DNA of 64,000 bases from Pectobacterium parmentieri (GCF_001742145.1 NZ_CP015749.1:3782001-3846000); one strand, 5' to 3'. Positions 47,194 through 63,392 are shown, counted from the first letter of the stretch. Notes: generated from the letters alone by a model not told the origin. Translations and numbers: made by a program.

Positions 47194-47577
47194 TTAGAAC
47201 CTCAGGCCAGTGATAAACGATACCAAACGGACCAGAATACCATCCAGCCCCCACAAAATCAGTGACATCACGGCAGTCACCGCGGCAACGATTAACGTGG
47301 TGTGTAACGTTTCCTGACGAGTCGGCCAAATTACTTTGCGCACTTCAGTACGTGCTTCGCGAGCAAACGCTACGGTTGCTTTGCCTTTCGTGGTCAGAAG
47401 CGCCACGCCACCGGCCGCGCAGATCAGGATAACAACGGCCAATGCACGCAGAGGAAGACTAAATTCGCGGTAATAAGAATTGCCGCCAATCGCAACAACC
47501 AGCAAGGCACCGACTACTAGCCATTTAATCACTTCCAGGCCACGCCCACTATTCTGAGCTTCGGTATTCGCACTCAT
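47194..47577 (-). CDS. secE: Preprotein translocase subunit SecE
   Basis: Essential inner-membrane subunit of SecYEG, 127 aa with three membrane segments, as in E. coli. The conserved cytoplasmic stretch is [17 protein letters not shown]. It starts at [15 protein letters not shown]; the frame is open five codons upstream, but the E. coli start matches this ATG. Confidence 0.97.
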   Translation of the reverse strand: MSANTEAQNSGRGLEVIKWLVVGALLVVAIGGNSYYREFSLPLRALAVVILICAAGGVALLTTKGKATVAFAREARTEVRKVIWPTRQETLHTTLIVAAVTAVMSLILWGLDGILVRLVSFITGLRF

Positions 47578-47708
47578 AAACCAACCTGTCACAATGATTC
47601 AGACAAATAACTTTGCCCCGCAACCACGGAGCAACCAAACCGAAAGATGTTCTGTAGAACGAATAATTCGGTATTTACGCCGTATCTACAGAGCCTATCT
47701 CACCAATG

Positions 47709-47737
47709 ATTATACCGCACAATCGCTGATGAGATAG
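47709..47737 (-). promoter_or_regulatory. secE-nusG promoter
   Basis: A clear -10 TATAAT lies at 47709-47714 on the minus strand, with a weak -35 CTATCT at 47732-47737 (17-bp spacing). Confidence 0.55.
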
Positions 47738-47762
47738 GTTCTACCATGACAGCGTAGAAAAA

Positions 47763-47780
47763 GGGCATCAAATGATGCCC
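47763..47780 (-). terminator. tuf terminator
   Basis: GGGCATCA (plus 47763-47770) pairs with TGATGCCC (47773-47780), and a T run follows on the minus strand, 35 bases after tuf. Confidence 0.9.
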
Positions 47781-47814
47781 TTTTATCGCGTGTCGCGTCA
47801 AACGTTATCAGCGA

Positions 47815-49035
<1,221 letters not shown>

Positions 49036-49106
49036 TCACCACATCAACCAAGCGATAGCTTGCTGAATTTATTCACAGAAAGAAAATCAGGAGGAGGAAA
49101 AGGAAG

Positions 49107-49182
49107 TGGTGCTGATAGGCAGATTCGAACTGCCGACCTCACCCTTACCAAGGGTGCGCTCTACCAACTGAGCTATATCAGC
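49107..49182 (-). tRNA. thrT: tRNA-Thr (GGT)
   Basis: 76 nt with encoded CCA. Acceptor GCTGATA pairs with TATCAGC, and the anticodon loop CTTGGTA gives GGT. It is the last tRNA before tuf, the position of E. coli thrT. Confidence 0.96.
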
Positions 49183-49188
49183 ACATCT

Positions 49189-49263
<75 letters not shown>

Positions 49264-49392
49264 ATCCTGGAACTCGGCTACCTAATTTTTCTGTAGATTT
49301 TGAAATTGGGGAATAGAAATTATAGACCCCGCCTTCGTCGATCCGGTCTAGTCTGACTACCGTATCGAATATCCTGTTATCAGGATTGAATT

Positions 49393-49477
<85 letters not shown>

Positions 49478-49492
49478 TGATTGTGTACTTGA

Positions 49493-49568
<76 letters not shown>

Positions 49569-49582
49569 TTCAAGTGCTGCGC

Positions 49583-49611
49583 ATTCTAGGTAGACAGAAC
49601 GCTCGATGCAA
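49583..49611 (-). promoter_or_regulatory. tRNA-tuf operon promoter
   Basis: On the minus strand, -35 TTGCAT (49606-49611) and -10 TAGAAT (49583-49588) have 17-bp spacing. The discriminator GCGCAGC is GC-rich and an A/T-rich stretch lies upstream, typical of stringently controlled, Fis-activated stable-RNA promoters. Confidence 0.82.
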
Positions 49612-50217
49612 CAAAAAAATTGCGTAAAATGCGCTATCGCTTAGATTTTATCCAAATCAAGCTATAAATCTAGAGTAACAGTAGTAATTTGCACAAAGAA
49701 CCACCAAACCCACCCAGCAAAATGAGGCTGTCATCATCAAACTTTCCTCTATTCTTCCGCACCAAAAATACATTTTTTCCCTTTAGGAGAGCAAACTCTG
49801 CATTGACAGATGCTATTTTGTTCGCTTTCTGAAGCGAATAGATTTGGAATACATGTTGTTTGGTTAGAGATAAATTTAGGAAGCTATCCAATTTAGATAC
49901 TCAAGTAAGCTTCCTTGCGGAAGCCTTGGCCATTGCCACCCGACATCCATCCATTATCAACGTATCTTTGTTGTGAATGGTTTAGGTAAAAATAACTGTC
50001 AGCTAGCGGCCCTGACTGTGCAAATACAGAAGCATCCGCGACAGAACCGATTTTCTCTTCTTATTTCTATCAGCAAAGTGTTAACCTGCCCATTATCAAA
50101 AAATTTATTACACAAGAGAAGGTGCAGCGATCATTGCGTTGGCTAAGCTAGCAGCCCGCTTTCTTCGCTAGGCTAAGAGTTCCTTTTCTTACCTGTTAAG
50201 CAGGCAGAACACGACTT
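49612..50217. other. AT-rich region between the tRNA operon and coaA
   Basis: About 600 bp. The part next to the tRNA promoter probably contains Fis sites and upstream elements. A minus-strand frame at 49670-49891 (TTG start, 73 codons, Leu/Lys-rich, ending in five Leu) has no family resemblance and no good ribosome-binding site; I do not treat it as a gene. The coaA promoter should lie in 50050-50200 but I see no clear hexamers. Confidence 0.45.
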
Positions 50218-51168
50218 ATGAGCAATAGAGAGCAATCTTTGGCCACGCCATACCTACAGTTTAATCGCAGCCAATGGGCCGCCTTGCGCGATTCTGTCCC
50301 GTTAACGCTGACAGAAGAGGAGATCATTAAGCTAAAAGGAATTAATGAAGATCTTTCATTAGATGAAGTCGCAGAAATTTATCTGCCGCTATCTCGCCTA
50401 CTCAATTTTTATATCAGCTCTAACTTACGTCGTCAGGCTGTACTTGAGCAGTTCTTAGGGACTGATGGCCAAAAAATACCTTATATAATCGGCATTGCAG
50501 GCAGTGTTGCAGTCGGAAAAAGTACCACTGCCCGTGTACTCCAAGCACTATTAAGTCGCTGGCCAGAACATCGCAGTGTAGAATTAATTACAACAGATGG
50601 ATTTCTTCATCCAAATAAAGTGCTCAAAGAACGTAATTTGATGAAGAAAAAAGGCTTTCCACAATCATATGATATGCATAGTCTGGTGAAGTTTGTTTCT
50701 GATATAAAATCAGGAGCGCATCAAGTCACGGCCCCAACATATTCTCATCTAGCATATGATATTGTTCCCAATAATAATAAACTGTTGGAACAACCTGATA
50801 TTTTAATATTGGAAGGCTTAAACGTCTTACAAAGCGGAATGGACTATCCACATGATCCACATAGAGTTTTTGTTTCCGACTTTGTGGATTTTTCTATTTA
50901 TGTCGATGCACCAGAAGCGCTGCTTCAAACATGGTATATAAATCGTTTTCTGAAATTCAGGCAGGGCGCATTCTCAAATCCAAACTCATATTTCCATAAT
51001 TATGCAAAACTGGCAGAAGAAGAAGCTGTTGGCATTGCTTCTCAATTATGGAAAGAAATCAACGGCCTTAATTTAAAAGAAAATATCCTACCTACTCGGG
51101 AAAGAGCAAGCCTCATCATGACCAAGAGCGCTAACCACGCCGTTGAGTGTGTTCGGTTAAGAAAATAG
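50218..51168 (+). CDS. coaA: Pantothenate kinase
   Basis: First and rate-limiting step of coenzyme A synthesis, feedback-inhibited by CoA in E. coli. Type I enzyme of 316 aa with P-loop [36 protein letters not shown] and [10 protein letters not shown]. It is convergent with birA. Its DNA is AT-rich (for example the run of AAT codons near 50770), unlike the ribosomal genes beside it. Confidence 0.97.
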   Translation: MSNREQSLATPYLQFNRSQWAALRDSVPLTLTEEEIIKLKGINEDLSLDEVAEIYLPLSRLLNFYISSNLRRQAVLEQFLGTDGQKIPYIIGIAGSVAVGKSTTARVLQALLSRWPEHRSVELITTDGFLHPNKVLKERNLMKKKGFPQSYDMHSLVKFVSDIKSGAHQVTAPTYSHLAYDIVPNNNKLLEQPDILILEGLNVLQSGMDYPHDPHRVFVSDFVDFSIYVDAPEALLQTWYINRFLKFRQGAFSNPNSYFHNYAKLAEEEAVGIASQLWKEINGLNLKENILPTRERASLIMTKSANHAVECVRLRK

Positions 51169-51170
51169 AT

Positions 51171-51200
51171 ATGAAAAAAGGGGGTCTCCCCTTTTTTCAT
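51171..51200. terminator. Bidirectional coaA/birA terminator
   Basis: ATGAAAAAAGGGG (51171-51183) pairs with CCCCTTTTTTCAT (51188-51200). A/T runs on both sides allow it to work for both convergent genes, and the right arm includes the birA stop codon. Confidence 0.9.
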
Positions 51201-52156
51201 GCACCACGCAGCGAAATTTCACCGCCAATATATGACGTGACTAGGCCATCACGTTCTAACAACAATGCGCCTTGACGATCTATTCCACGATCAATTCCGT
51301 ATATTTCTCGATTACCGATAATCAAACGAATTGGACGATTAAAATAGTTATCCAATTCTTCCCATCTAGAAATAAATGGCTCAAGACCTTGTAGTTCAAA
51401 GATAGCCAAAGCCCCTCTCAACTCAGAAATGAGAGTTGAAGCAAGTGTATTACGATTAATGTCTATGCCTGCTTCTTGTAAATTTATCCAGCCTTGATTA
51501 ATGGTATCTGGAGCCGGTTCTCTCATTTGCAAATTAATGCCTGCACCAATCACCAAATTAGCTGCATCGCCCGTTTTTCCAGTCAATTCAACAAGAATGC
51601 CAGCTAATTTTCGATCCTTTAGATATAAATCATTGGGCCATTTAACCCGCACACCATCAGCACCAAGCTTATGTAGCACTTCAGCCATGACGATACCGAT
51701 AACCAGGCTAACCCCAACAGCGGCGGCAGGTCCCTGCTCTAGGCGCCAATATAAGGACAGATATAAATTCGCCCCAAAGGGTGAAAACCATTGCCGACCC
51801 CGACGACCACGACCAGATTGCTGATATTCAGCAAGGCACGCGTCACCGGAGAGTAATGTGTCCAATCGTTCTAAAATATACTGGTTAGTAGAATCAACGA
51901 CAGAGAGGACTGTTACTCCCCCCTCTGGTAGATTTTTGAGGATGGCTTCTTTATCTAATAGCTGCATAGGTACCGGTAAAGAATAACCTTTACCTGTTAC
52001 AGTAAAAACATCGACTCCCCAGTCACGTATAGTTTGAATATGTTTATTAATAGCAGCTCTACTCATCCCCATCATTTCACCCAGTACTTCACCGGAGTAA
52101 AATTCACCATCAGAGAGAATCTTAATTAATTTAAGAGGAACTGTAATATCTTTCAT
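51197..52156 (-). CDS. birA: Biotin-protein ligase / biotin operon repressor BirA
   Basis: 319-aa bifunctional protein that biotinylates acetyl-CoA carboxylase carrier protein and, with biotinyl-AMP, represses bio genes. The N-terminal winged helix has [19 protein letters not shown]; the ligase domain has STNQYI, the GRGRRGRQW adenylate loop and VKWPNDLYL. Its start overlaps the murB stop (ATGA). Confidence 0.97.
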   Translation of the reverse strand: MKDITVPLKLIKILSDGEFYSGEVLGEMMGMSRAAINKHIQTIRDWGVDVFTVTGKGYSLPVPMQLLDKEAILKNLPEGGVTVLSVVDSTNQYILERLDTLLSGDACLAEYQQSGRGRRGRQWFSPFGANLYLSLYWRLEQGPAAAVGVSLVIGIVMAEVLHKLGADGVRVKWPNDLYLKDRKLAGILVELTGKTGDAANLVIGAGINLQMREPAPDTINQGWINLQEAGIDINRNTLASTLISELRGALAIFELQGLEPFISRWEELDNYFNRPIRLIIGNREIYGIDRGIDRQGALLLERDGLVTSYIGGEISLRGA

Positions 52157-53190
52157 GATAATACCTCGATGGCATTAACCTCGCCATACGCAGCAATAAA
52201 GCGGACCTCAGGTTCCAGCCGTATAGAGAATTTTGCATCGACTTGATTACGGACATAACGAGCTAGCTCGACAATATCTGAGCTTTTTGCGTCCCCTTTA
52301 TTGATCAGAACTAATGCCTGTTGCTCGTGAACAGCGGCACCACCGAGTTGAAACCCTTTAAGCTTGCACTGATCGATTAACCATCCAGCCGCCAATTTAA
52401 CGTTGCCATCAGCTTGTAAATACTGAGGCGCATTTGGATATTCTCGTAAGATATCTTTAGCATGCTGTTGTGTAACAATAGGGTTTTTGAAGAAGCTACC
52501 TGCATTACCTGTCACTATTGGATCAGGGAGTTTGCTTCGACGCATATTGCATACAGAATCAAAAACCTGCTGTGGCGTAACAGTCTCAGGATTCAGTTTT
52601 GCCAAATCACCATAATTCAGTATTGGGTTCCACTCTTTCTTTAAAAAAAGCCCTACTGCGGTAATCGCAAACCCAGAGCGGTATTGATGCTTAAATATAC
52701 TTTCACGGTAACCGAACTGACATTCCTCAGCGGTAAGACGCATGGTTTTACCTTTAGTCAGATCCAACAATTCCACGTAATCACAGACATGTTGTAATTC
52801 GATACCGTATGCTCCAATGTTCTGTATCGGTGCAGACCCTACACATCCAGGAATTAACGCCAGATTCTCTAATCCGGCAATGCCACATTTAAGCGTATAT
52901 TCAACTAATTGATGCCAACTTTCACCCGCACCAACATGAAGATACCAACCATTGCTTTCTTCGCGAATATTTATACCTTTGAGCCGATTTAGCAGAATAG
53001 TACCTAAAAAATCTTCCAGAAAAAGAACATTACTTCCTTCTCCTAGCAATAAAACAGGCTCTTGCGATGCACTAGCGAGGCGCCATCCTTCGATCAACTT
53101 CTCCTGAGTATCCGCAATCGTAATGCGAGATGCAGAAACAGATAATGAGAAAGAATTATGAGACTTCAATGAAATAACTCTCGGCACCAT
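52153..53190 (-). CDS. murB: UDP-N-acetylenolpyruvoylglucosamine reductase
   Basis: FAD-dependent NADPH reductase forming UDP-MurNAc in peptidoglycan synthesis, 345 aa (E. coli 342). FAD-binding [11 protein letters not shown] and [20 protein letters not shown] are present, the catalytic Ser lies in [10 protein letters not shown], and the C-terminal Glu in LEPEVRF. The N-terminus ([13 protein letters not shown]) is a few residues longer than in E. coli. It is co-transcribed with birA. Confidence 0.96.
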   Translation of the reverse strand: MVPRVISLKSHNSFSLSVSASRITIADTQEKLIEGWRLASASQEPVLLLGEGSNVLFLEDFLGTILLNRLKGINIREESNGWYLHVGAGESWHQLVEYTLKCGIAGLENLALIPGCVGSAPIQNIGAYGIELQHVCDYVELLDLTKGKTMRLTAEECQFGYRESIFKHQYRSGFAITAVGLFLKKEWNPILNYGDLAKLNPETVTPQQVFDSVCNMRRSKLPDPIVTGNAGSFFKNPIVTQQHAKDILREYPNAPQYLQADGNVKLAAGWLIDQCKLKGFQLGGAAVHEQQALVLINKGDAKSSDIVELARYVRNQVDAKFSIRLEPEVRFIAAYGEVNAIEVLS

Positions 53191-53300
53191 GATAGAAATA
53201 CCTATTAATTCGGATATTCAGATGCACATAGTCTACCTGATCTACGCAAGATGCCGACGGTCTTTTGCCATAGAATACTCGCAGTAAATAAACGTTAACG
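53191..53300. other. Intergenic region between murB and the rRNA operon 2 terminator
   Basis: About 110 bp that should hold the murB promoter on the minus strand. I see no clear promoter hexamers or other signal. Confidence 0.45.
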
Positions 53301-53301
53301 C

Positions 53302-53331
53302 AAAAAGCCCCTGTCTTTCGACAGGGGCTTT
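53302..53331 (-). terminator. rRNA operon 2 distal terminator
   Basis: AAAAAGCCCCTGTC-TTTC-GACAGGGGCTTT, a strong stem with a terminal T run on minus. It follows a duplicated 5S tail and matches the terminator placed directly after 5S. Confidence 0.85.
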
Positions 53332-53343
53332 CCACTTAATTTG

Positions 53344-53354
53344 ATGCCTGGCAG
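53344..53354 (-). repeat. Duplicated 5S 3'-end fragment (operon 2)
   Basis: ATGCCTGGCAG repeats the end of the 5S gene at 53624-53634. It is followed on the minus strand by ATCAAAT and a nearly identical terminator. Confidence 0.7.
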
Positions 53355-53582
53355 TTTATGGCGGGCGTCCTGTCTGCCCCCTTCTGGCCGTTGCTTCGCA
53401 ACGTGCAAATCCGCCCCAGAACTCCGAGACAGATACCATACTGCCAGTGCTTGATATCAATAAGCCAGAGCAAGTGGCTAATTTTATCCACCAATGGCTT
53501 CAAACTAGCCGTCTATAAGTGCAGCGAAGGCTGTTATTTATACTAACCTCATGGTCTTCCGGGCAAAAAAATTTCCCATAGC
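53355..53582. other. Spacer between the two rRNA operon 2 terminators
   Basis: The left part (to about 53415) retains decayed E. coli-type T1-T2 spacer hairpins (GGCGGGCGTCCTG, GTTGCTTCGCAAC). The rest to 53580 shows nothing I recognise. Confidence 0.5.
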
Positions 53583-53613
53583 AAAAGACCCCTGTCTTTC
53601 GACAGGGGTCTTT
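53583..53613 (-). terminator. rRNA operon 2 proximal terminator
   Basis: AAAGACCCCTGTC-TTTC-GACAGGGGTCTTT, 10 bases after the 5S gene, ending in T residues on the minus strand. Confidence 0.9.
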
Positions 53614-53623
53614 CACTTATTTG

Positions 53624-53743
53624 ATGCCTGGCAGTTCCCTACTCTCACATGGGGAAGCCCCACACTACCATCGGCGCTACGGCGTTTCACTTCTGAGTTC
53701 GGCATGGGGTCAGGTGGGACCACCGCGCTATCGCCGCCAGGCA
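53624..53743 (-). rRNA. rrf: 5S ribosomal RNA (operon 2)
   Basis: 120 nt with complementary TGCCTGGCGG/CTGCCAGGCAT ends. The sequence shown matches operon 1 5S. Confidence 0.98.
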
Positions 53744-53881
53744 AATTCTGTTTCATTCCAACCGTTACTTTACATGACTTTTTTCTTTGTCATCTCCGTA
53801 ACCACCAGAACCAATCTCTGAACAAGCTGAACATCAAAATCTATGAGTCTTTCATCACCCACAAAACACCTTCGGTGTTGT

Positions 53882-56789
<2,908 letters not shown>

Positions 56790-57023
56790 TCACAACCCGA
56801 AGGTGTCTTGAATAAATCAAGGTCACGTTCGCGCTGCGATTATTTGAGAGACTCATTGACAGACTGATGCATCACGACGCACCCGAAGGTCATCGTGTTT
56901 TCTCAGCCGTCATGTTTCAATTTTCAGCTTGTTCCAGATTGTTAAAGAGCAATATCGTAAACATGACTCCAAAGAATCATCTTTAAGATATTCGGTGATA
57001 ATGTCTTTCACTCATTATCGGAT
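56790..57023 (-). other. Spacer between tRNA-Glu and 23S (operon 2)
   Basis: Internal transcribed spacer with boxA TGCTCTTTAACAA at 56939-56951 on minus. By eye it is the same as in operon 1. Confidence 0.85.
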
Positions 57024-57099
57024 TGGCGTCCCCAAGGGGATTCGAACCCCTGTTACAGCCGTGAAAGGGCAGTGTCCTAGGCCTCTAGACGATGGGGAC
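57024..57099 (-). tRNA. gltT: tRNA-Glu (TTC), operon 2 spacer
   Basis: 76 nt, same sequence as the copy at 15355-15430, anticodon TTC. Confidence 0.97.
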
Positions 57100-57239
57100 A
57101 CGAAAAATCCGTACCGAATCAGAAATTCGGCACTATCGCGTCAGCATGAGTCTACACTCATGACATCAACAGGTGCGCTTGCTCAGTATTTTCATCAGAC
57201 AATCTGTGTGAGCACTTCACTTAACACACATCTTTTTGG

Positions 57240-58782
<1,543 letters not shown>

Positions 58783-58931
58783 AAGATTTGTTTGATTTGC
58801 TGAACTCGTCAGCGATGCTCAAAGAATTAAAACTGTTTATTCGTAATGAATTTACTGTTGTTCACTCTTCAAGACTTTTTATATCGTTAAGATACGGTCT
58901 TGTGAGTGCCCACACAGATTGTCTGATTATA

Positions 58932-58944
58932 TTGTTAAAGAGCA
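58932..58944 (-). promoter_or_regulatory. rRNA leader boxA (operon 2)
   Basis: Minus-strand TGCTCTTTAACAA. Just upstream of it the leaders of the two operons diverge, at 58950 here. Confidence 0.9.
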
Positions 58945-58974
58945 GTGCCACTTCTTCGGTGGCGCGGGCTGCAT

Positions 58975-59002
58975 ATACTATGCTAATCCGCTTTAAAGTC
59001 AA
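58975..59002 (-). promoter_or_regulatory. rRNA operon 2 promoter P2
   Basis: On the minus strand, -35 TTGACT (58997-59002) and -10 TAGTAT (58975-58980), with 16-bp spacing. Confidence 0.75.
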
Positions 59003-59081
59003 GTCATTACTGACCGCCTTTAGTAAATCTTTTTCCTGTCACCACAACGGCGTGTCGCTGTTGCCGTGTCAGTGGAGGCGC

Positions 59082-59109
59082 ATTATAGGGACTTCTCGGC
59101 GGCTGACAA
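59082..59109 (-). promoter_or_regulatory. rRNA operon 2 promoter P1
   Basis: On the minus strand, -35 TTGTCA (59104-59109) and -10 TATAAT (59082-59087), 16-bp spacer, GCGCC discriminator. The -35 is nearer the consensus than that of operon 1 P1 (TTGCGG). Upstream activator sequences would extend into the 3' end of murI. Confidence 0.87.
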
Positions 59110-59160
59110 GCGCTAAATGCAAAATAATTTCCGTTTGTCTACTATTCACCCATAAAACGA

Positions 59161-60018
59161 TTAAAGTGGCAGTTTTTCCAGCGAATCGAAGCCATAGCGC
59201 TGCAATATCGGCCACAGCGTGGCTACTTTAGGCGTAATCGTCAGGCAATAAACCAGATTTTTATCGGTAGAAAGTGGAGGATTATCCAGATTAGCAATCA
59301 GCCATGCCGTTCTTTTGGCTATAGCCGCGCCAGAATCAACAAGACGCGTCCCTTCTGGCAATGCCATTTTCAGCTCTTCTGCTAACAATGGGAAATGCGT
59401 ACACCCGAGCACAACCGTATCTGGTGGCTCAGGCAGACGTAACCAAGGACGCAGAATTTTTTGCAGTTCAGAAATTGAGATTGTCTCCCCCTGCAATTTA
59501 GCCTCTGCCAATTCAACCAGCTCTGACGAACCCAGCGACAAAATCTGGCAATCCGTCGCAAAACGGGCAATCAACTCGTGTGTATAGGGGCGTTGAACGG
59601 TTGCACGCGTCGCCAATAGGCCAACAACGCCGTTGCGCGTCAACTTAGCCGCAGGTTTAACGGCTGGGACGACGCCCACGACAGGGAAAGTAAAACGTTC
59701 ACGTAAAGCAGGAAGGGAAATCGTACTCGCCGTATTGCAAGCAATCACAACCAATGCGAGCTGATGACGTTGCTGGACTGCGCTAACAATCTCAACCACG
59801 CGCTCGATAATAAACTGCTGTGATTTCTCACCATAAGGAAACGCTTCATTATCGAAGGCGTATATATAGTGAAGATCCGGCAGGAGTTGCCGGATCTCAT
59901 TATAAACAGACAGCCCGCCTACGCCGGAATCAAACACCAGAACCGTAGGTCGGGATGGCAGGTTAGAAGGTATAGCTTCCAGTGAGATAGTATTCTCGCC
60001 CTGCCGTGCGGTAGCCAT
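59161..60018 (-). CDS. murI: Glutamate racemase
   Basis: Makes D-glutamate for peptidoglycan. 285 aa, as in E. coli, starting at MATARQGEN. The two catalytic Cys lie in [15 protein letters not shown] and [10 protein letters not shown], and [15 protein letters not shown] is the N-terminal signature. The frame is open 15 codons upstream. It overlaps the 3' end of btuB by 56 bp, the overlap size I recall for E. coli, implying translational coupling. Confidence 0.96.
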   Translation of the reverse strand: MATARQGENTISLEAIPSNLPSRPTVLVFDSGVGGLSVYNEIRQLLPDLHYIYAFDNEAFPYGEKSQQFIIERVVEIVSAVQQRHQLALVVIACNTASTISLPALRERFTFPVVGVVPAVKPAAKLTRNGVVGLLATRATVQRPYTHELIARFATDCQILSLGSSELVELAEAKLQGETISISELQKILRPWLRLPEPPDTVVLGCTHFPLLAEELKMALPEGTRLVDSGAAIAKRTAWLIANLDNPPLSTDKNLVYCLTITPKVATLWPILQRYGFDSLEKLPL

Positions 60019-61819
60019 ATGCCGTCTCATAATCTTTATCAAACAGGTTGGCGATTCTACCACGAACTGTCAGATGTGAGGTGACTGGATATGAGGCGGC
60101 GAGATCCCAGAGGCTTACGCCGCCAAGTTTGACAGAGCGTTCAGGAAATGTGCTGAAATCTTTATCATAGCGCTGACCGAGGTAATGGTATGCCACGCTC
60201 CAATCGAACTCGTAGAACTGCCAATCCAACTGATATTTAACTTGCTGTTTAGCACGGCGAATCAAAGCCTCATCAGTGATAGCGTTACGTGAATCAACAT
60301 AATCATAGCTAACATGATGGCTCACGGGTCCGGTATCAAAAGTGGCTGTTGCTTCAATCCCCTTAATTTCAGCTTTATCTATATTTTGAAAAACCCAGTT
60401 GGTCCCACTCGTTGAAGTGATTAGATTATCAATATCATTACGATATCCAGAAACGCGCCATGTGACTGGCCCACTAAGGCCTTCAACTCCCCCCTCCCAC
60501 TGTTTACTCTCTTCAGGTTGAAGTTCTCGATTACTCCCTGATCTGCCATACAACTGCCCCATATTTGGCGCTTTAAACGCAGTGCCGTAAGAAGCAATTA
60601 AACGATAGCCATCAATAAACTCCCAGGATGCCCCAGTTTGCCAAGTGTTATGCCAACCGAATTCAGATTGATCGTCACCACGTACAGAGCCTTCAAGCAC
60701 TATAGAAGCAAAGCGCTGCTGACTAGTCAGGTAAATACCCGTGTTGTGCTGGCGTTCTTCCCGGTTAACGTTGGTTGAATCTGGCTTTATGATCTGGTTT
60801 TGCCAGTCAACGCCAGCACTCACAGTACCCGTACCGACTTGCAGCGTATTGCCCCACTGCACGTTGTATTGTTGAGAATCAACTAACGTCGCACCGCGCT
60901 CATATGGGCCTTTTTGCGAATCGTAGTCATAATCCTTGCTATAGCTATAGCTTCCGATAAGTTGTGTGGAATAAAGTCCGCTTTGATAACGCAAGCCAGA
61001 ATCCCAAGTTTGACCATAGAGCTGGCGTGTGTCCTGCCCCCCAAAACCGTCATAATCAGTACGGTTGTCATAGCCATAGCCACGCAAAAAGCCGCTAAAC
61101 TCATCACTAAACTGTTGACTGACCGCGCCATAGAGTAATTTACTCATAAATCCGTCACGATCTGGCTGACGCGGTGCATCTGAAGCGGCAACGTCAAATC
61201 CTTTGGTATATGTATAATTACCAGCCAATGTCGCTGTTGTACTATTACCTAACGCTTGCTGCGTCGCACCGTCATAAGATTGGTATCCATTAGAGCCGAT
61301 ACCAGCGGAAACCGTCGTACCATTCTTCTCTCTGGTAGTGATGATATTCACTACACCGCCAATCGCGTCAGAACCATAAACCGCAGATCGTGAGCCTCGA
61401 ATATATTCAACTTTCTGCACCAGTGAGAGGGGAATTTGGCTAAGATCAGATGAACCGCTAATACCCGCCTGATTCAACCGAATACCATCGATAAGCACCA
61501 GAACGTGGCTAGAGTTAGTCCCACGAATAAACAACGAGCTTTTTTGCCCTAATCCACCATTCTGCCCAATATCCACACCCGGCAAACGGCGCATAACATC
61601 AGTCAGACTTTTTGCCTGCCAACGGTCTATATCTTCTCTTGTCACTACAGTCGTAGGAGCCAACACCGAAGAAACCGGCTGTGCGAAACGATTTGCTGTG
61701 ACTACCATGTCATCGGCATTTTTTTCCGATGACGAATTTGGAGATGAACTGTTTTCCTGTGCCCAGCCAGAAAATGCCGTGACGGAAAGCGCCGTCAGCA
61801 GCGAAATTTTTTTAATCAT
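59963..61819 (-). CDS. btuB: Vitamin B12 outer-membrane transporter BtuB
   Basis: TonB-dependent receptor, 618 aa. Signal peptide [20 protein letters not shown]; TonB box in [10 protein letters not shown]; plug domain with [19 protein letters not shown] and [20 protein letters not shown]; 22-strand barrel ending in aromatic TGSYTF. Between signal and TonB box there is a Ser/Asn-rich stretch ([13 protein letters not shown]), longer than in E. coli. It is controlled by the cobalamin riboswitch upstream and followed by overlapping murI. Confidence 0.97.
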   Translation of the reverse strand: MIKKISLLTALSVTAFSGWAQENSSSPNSSSEKNADDMVVTANRFAQPVSSVLAPTTVVTREDIDRWQAKSLTDVMRRLPGVDIGQNGGLGQKSSLFIRGTNSSHVLVLIDGIRLNQAGISGSSDLSQIPLSLVQKVEYIRGSRSAVYGSDAIGGVVNIITTREKNGTTVSAGIGSNGYQSYDGATQQALGNSTTATLAGNYTYTKGFDVAASDAPRQPDRDGFMSKLLYGAVSQQFSDEFSGFLRGYGYDNRTDYDGFGGQDTRQLYGQTWDSGLRYQSGLYSTQLIGSYSYSKDYDYDSQKGPYERGATLVDSQQYNVQWGNTLQVGTGTVSAGVDWQNQIIKPDSTNVNREERQHNTGIYLTSQQRFASIVLEGSVRGDDQSEFGWHNTWQTGASWEFIDGYRLIASYGTAFKAPNMGQLYGRSGSNRELQPEESKQWEGGVEGLSGPVTWRVSGYRNDIDNLITSTSGTNWVFQNIDKAEIKGIEATATFDTGPVSHHVSYDYVDSRNAITDEALIRRAKQQVKYQLDWQFYEFDWSVAYHYLGQRYDKDFSTFPERSVKLGGVSLWDLAASYPVTSHLTVRGRIANLFDKDYETAYGYRTAGREYYLTGSYTF

Positions 61820-61827
61820 TGTTAAAG

Positions 61828-61850
61828 CATCCGAGAAATAATAAGGATGC
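61828..61850 (-). promoter_or_regulatory. btuB riboswitch expression hairpin
   Basis: GCATCC (61828-61833) pairs with GGATGC (61845-61850) just before the btuB start. In E. coli the equivalent hairpin sequesters the ribosome-binding site when adenosylcobalamin is bound. Confidence 0.75.
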
Positions 61851-61889
61851 CGCAGGCTCTGTTAATAGCACGCGATATGCAGAACCAAT

Positions 61890-62110
61890 TGCGACGTATT
61901 CCGGCAGGTCTTCGGGCTTGGATGCCGTTGTTACCACAAACCGTCAACGACGGTAGAGGATACAACGAAAGCGATGACTTCCCATCCTCAAAAGTTGAAG
62001 ACAGTGTCTGCATAATAATGCTATCGCCGGGGCATTCCTTACCGCTGCGCGTCAGCTCCAGATTTACACTGGATTCCCTTTTAACTTGTGGTACAAGGCC
62101 GGACGCTCAT
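61890..62110 (-). ncRNA. Cobalamin riboswitch of btuB
   Basis: The B12 box AGCCCGAAGACCTGCCGG lies at 61901-61918 on the minus strand. Also present are GGGAATCCAGTG, TCTGGAGCTGACGCGCAGCG, GTAAGGAA, GACACTGTC and GGGAAGTC, in the E. coli order. Adenosylcobalamin binding is expected to repress btuB (and thus murI readthrough). The ends are approximate. Confidence 0.94.
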
Positions 62111-62175
62111 CCTACAGTCGCGAATTGTGGAAGTCTAGACTTCTATATCACTACAGGATAATCACGTAACAAAAC
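62111..62175. other. Promoter region between btuB leader and trmA
   Basis: Contains the start region of the btuB leader transcript on minus. No clear -10/-35 for btuB is assigned. Confidence 0.4.
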
Positions 62176-62203
62176 TGGACTTCCTGGCCGGATTCCCTAC
62201 AAT
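62176..62203 (+). promoter_or_regulatory. trmA promoter
   Basis: -35 TGGACT (62176-62181) and -10 TACAAT (62198-62203) have 16-bp spacing and a GC-rich discriminator TCCCGGCC. E. coli trmA has a stringently and growth-rate controlled promoter that resembles rrn P1, and this fits. Confidence 0.7.
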
Positions 62204-62247
62204 TCCCGGCCAATAACACCCTTTTAGACGCTGTTGACGAGAAAACC

Positions 62248-63351
62248 ATGACGCCAGAAATCCTGCCCATTGAAGACTATGACGACCAGCTTGCAGAGAA
62301 AACGGAGCGTCTGCGTGGAATGATGGCGCCTTTCAACGCGCCGGAGCCTGTCGTCTTCCGTTCTCCCGTCAGCCACTATCGGATGCGCGCCGAATTCCGT
62401 ATCTGGCACGATGGTGACGAGCTTTACCACATCATGTTTGACCAGCAGACCAAACAACGCATCCGGGTGGATAAGTTCCCTGCTGCTAGCGAGCTGATAA
62501 ATCGTCTGATGCCGAAACTGCTTGCCGCCATCCAGCCCGATTCCGTTCTACGCCGCAAACTGTTCCAGATAGACTATCTGTCGACCCTAAGCGGCGAAGT
62601 GATCGTTTCGCTGTTGTATCATCGCGCACTGAACGAGGAATGGCAGGAGCACGCCTGTGCACTGCGCGATAGCCTGACGGCGCAAGGGTTCAACCTACAG
62701 TTGATTGGTCGCGCGACGAAAACCAAAATCTGCCTCGATCGCGATTATGTCGATGAATGCCTGCCAGTTGCTGGTCGGAATATGATTTATCGACAGGTAG
62801 AAAACAGCTTCACGCAGCCGAATGCCGCAGTAAATATTAAGATGCTGGAATGGGCGCTGGATGCAACAGCAAGCTCGAAGGGGGATTTACTGGAGCTATA
62901 TTGCGGTAATGGCAATTTTTCACTCGCGCTGGCAAGAAACTTCGAGCGCGTGCTGGCGACGGAAATCGCCAAGCCATCCGTCGCCGCTGCGCAATATAAC
63001 ATCACCGCGAATCAGATAGAGAACGTGCAGATTATCCGCATGGCGGCAGAAGAATTTACGCAGGCCATGCAGGGTGTACGTCAGTTTAAGCGCTTACAGG
63101 GTATCGACCTGACAAGCTACCAGTGCGAGACCATTTTTGTTGACCCGCCGCGCAGCGGACTGGATGACGAAACGGTGAAACTGGTGCAGGCGTATCCGCG
63201 TATTCTTTATATTTCCTGCAACCCGGAAACGTTGAGCAATAACCTGCAAACGCTATCGGAAACTCACGACATTCGCCGTCTGGCGCTGTTCGATCAATTC
63301 CCTTACACCCATCATATGGAGTGTGGCGTGCTGTTGGAGAAACGTCAGTAA
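62248..63351 (+). CDS. trmA: tRNA (uracil-54-C5)-methyltransferase
   Basis: SAM-dependent enzyme forming m5U54 (ribothymidine) in the T-loop of tRNA; E. coli TrmA also acts as a tRNA folding chaperone. 367 aa. SAM motif [24 protein letters not shown], nucleophile Cys in [11 protein letters not shown], and the catalytic base Glu in [11 protein letters not shown]. It is divergent from btuB and convergent with yijD. Confidence 0.97.
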   Translation: MTPEILPIEDYDDQLAEKTERLRGMMAPFNAPEPVVFRSPVSHYRMRAEFRIWHDGDELYHIMFDQQTKQRIRVDKFPAASELINRLMPKLLAAIQPDSVLRRKLFQIDYLSTLSGEVIVSLLYHRALNEEWQEHACALRDSLTAQGFNLQLIGRATKTKICLDRDYVDECLPVAGRNMIYRQVENSFTQPNAAVNIKMLEWALDATASSKGDLLELYCGNGNFSLALARNFERVLATEIAKPSVAAAQYNITANQIENVQIIRMAAEEFTQAMQGVRQFKRLQGIDLTSYQCETIFVDPPRSGLDDETVKLVQAYPRILYISCNPETLSNNLQTLSETHDIRRLALFDQFPYTHHMECGVLLEKRQ

Positions 63352-63392
63352 CCGCACCTATTCTGGCGGGCGACCCCGCCAGAATGCGCCTG

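Noticed and set aside
49670-49891. 73-codon minus-strand frame between the tRNA operon and coaA
   Set aside because: TTG start, no good ribosome-binding site, low-complexity Leu/Lys composition and no known relative. It lies in AT-rich promoter-proximal DNA.
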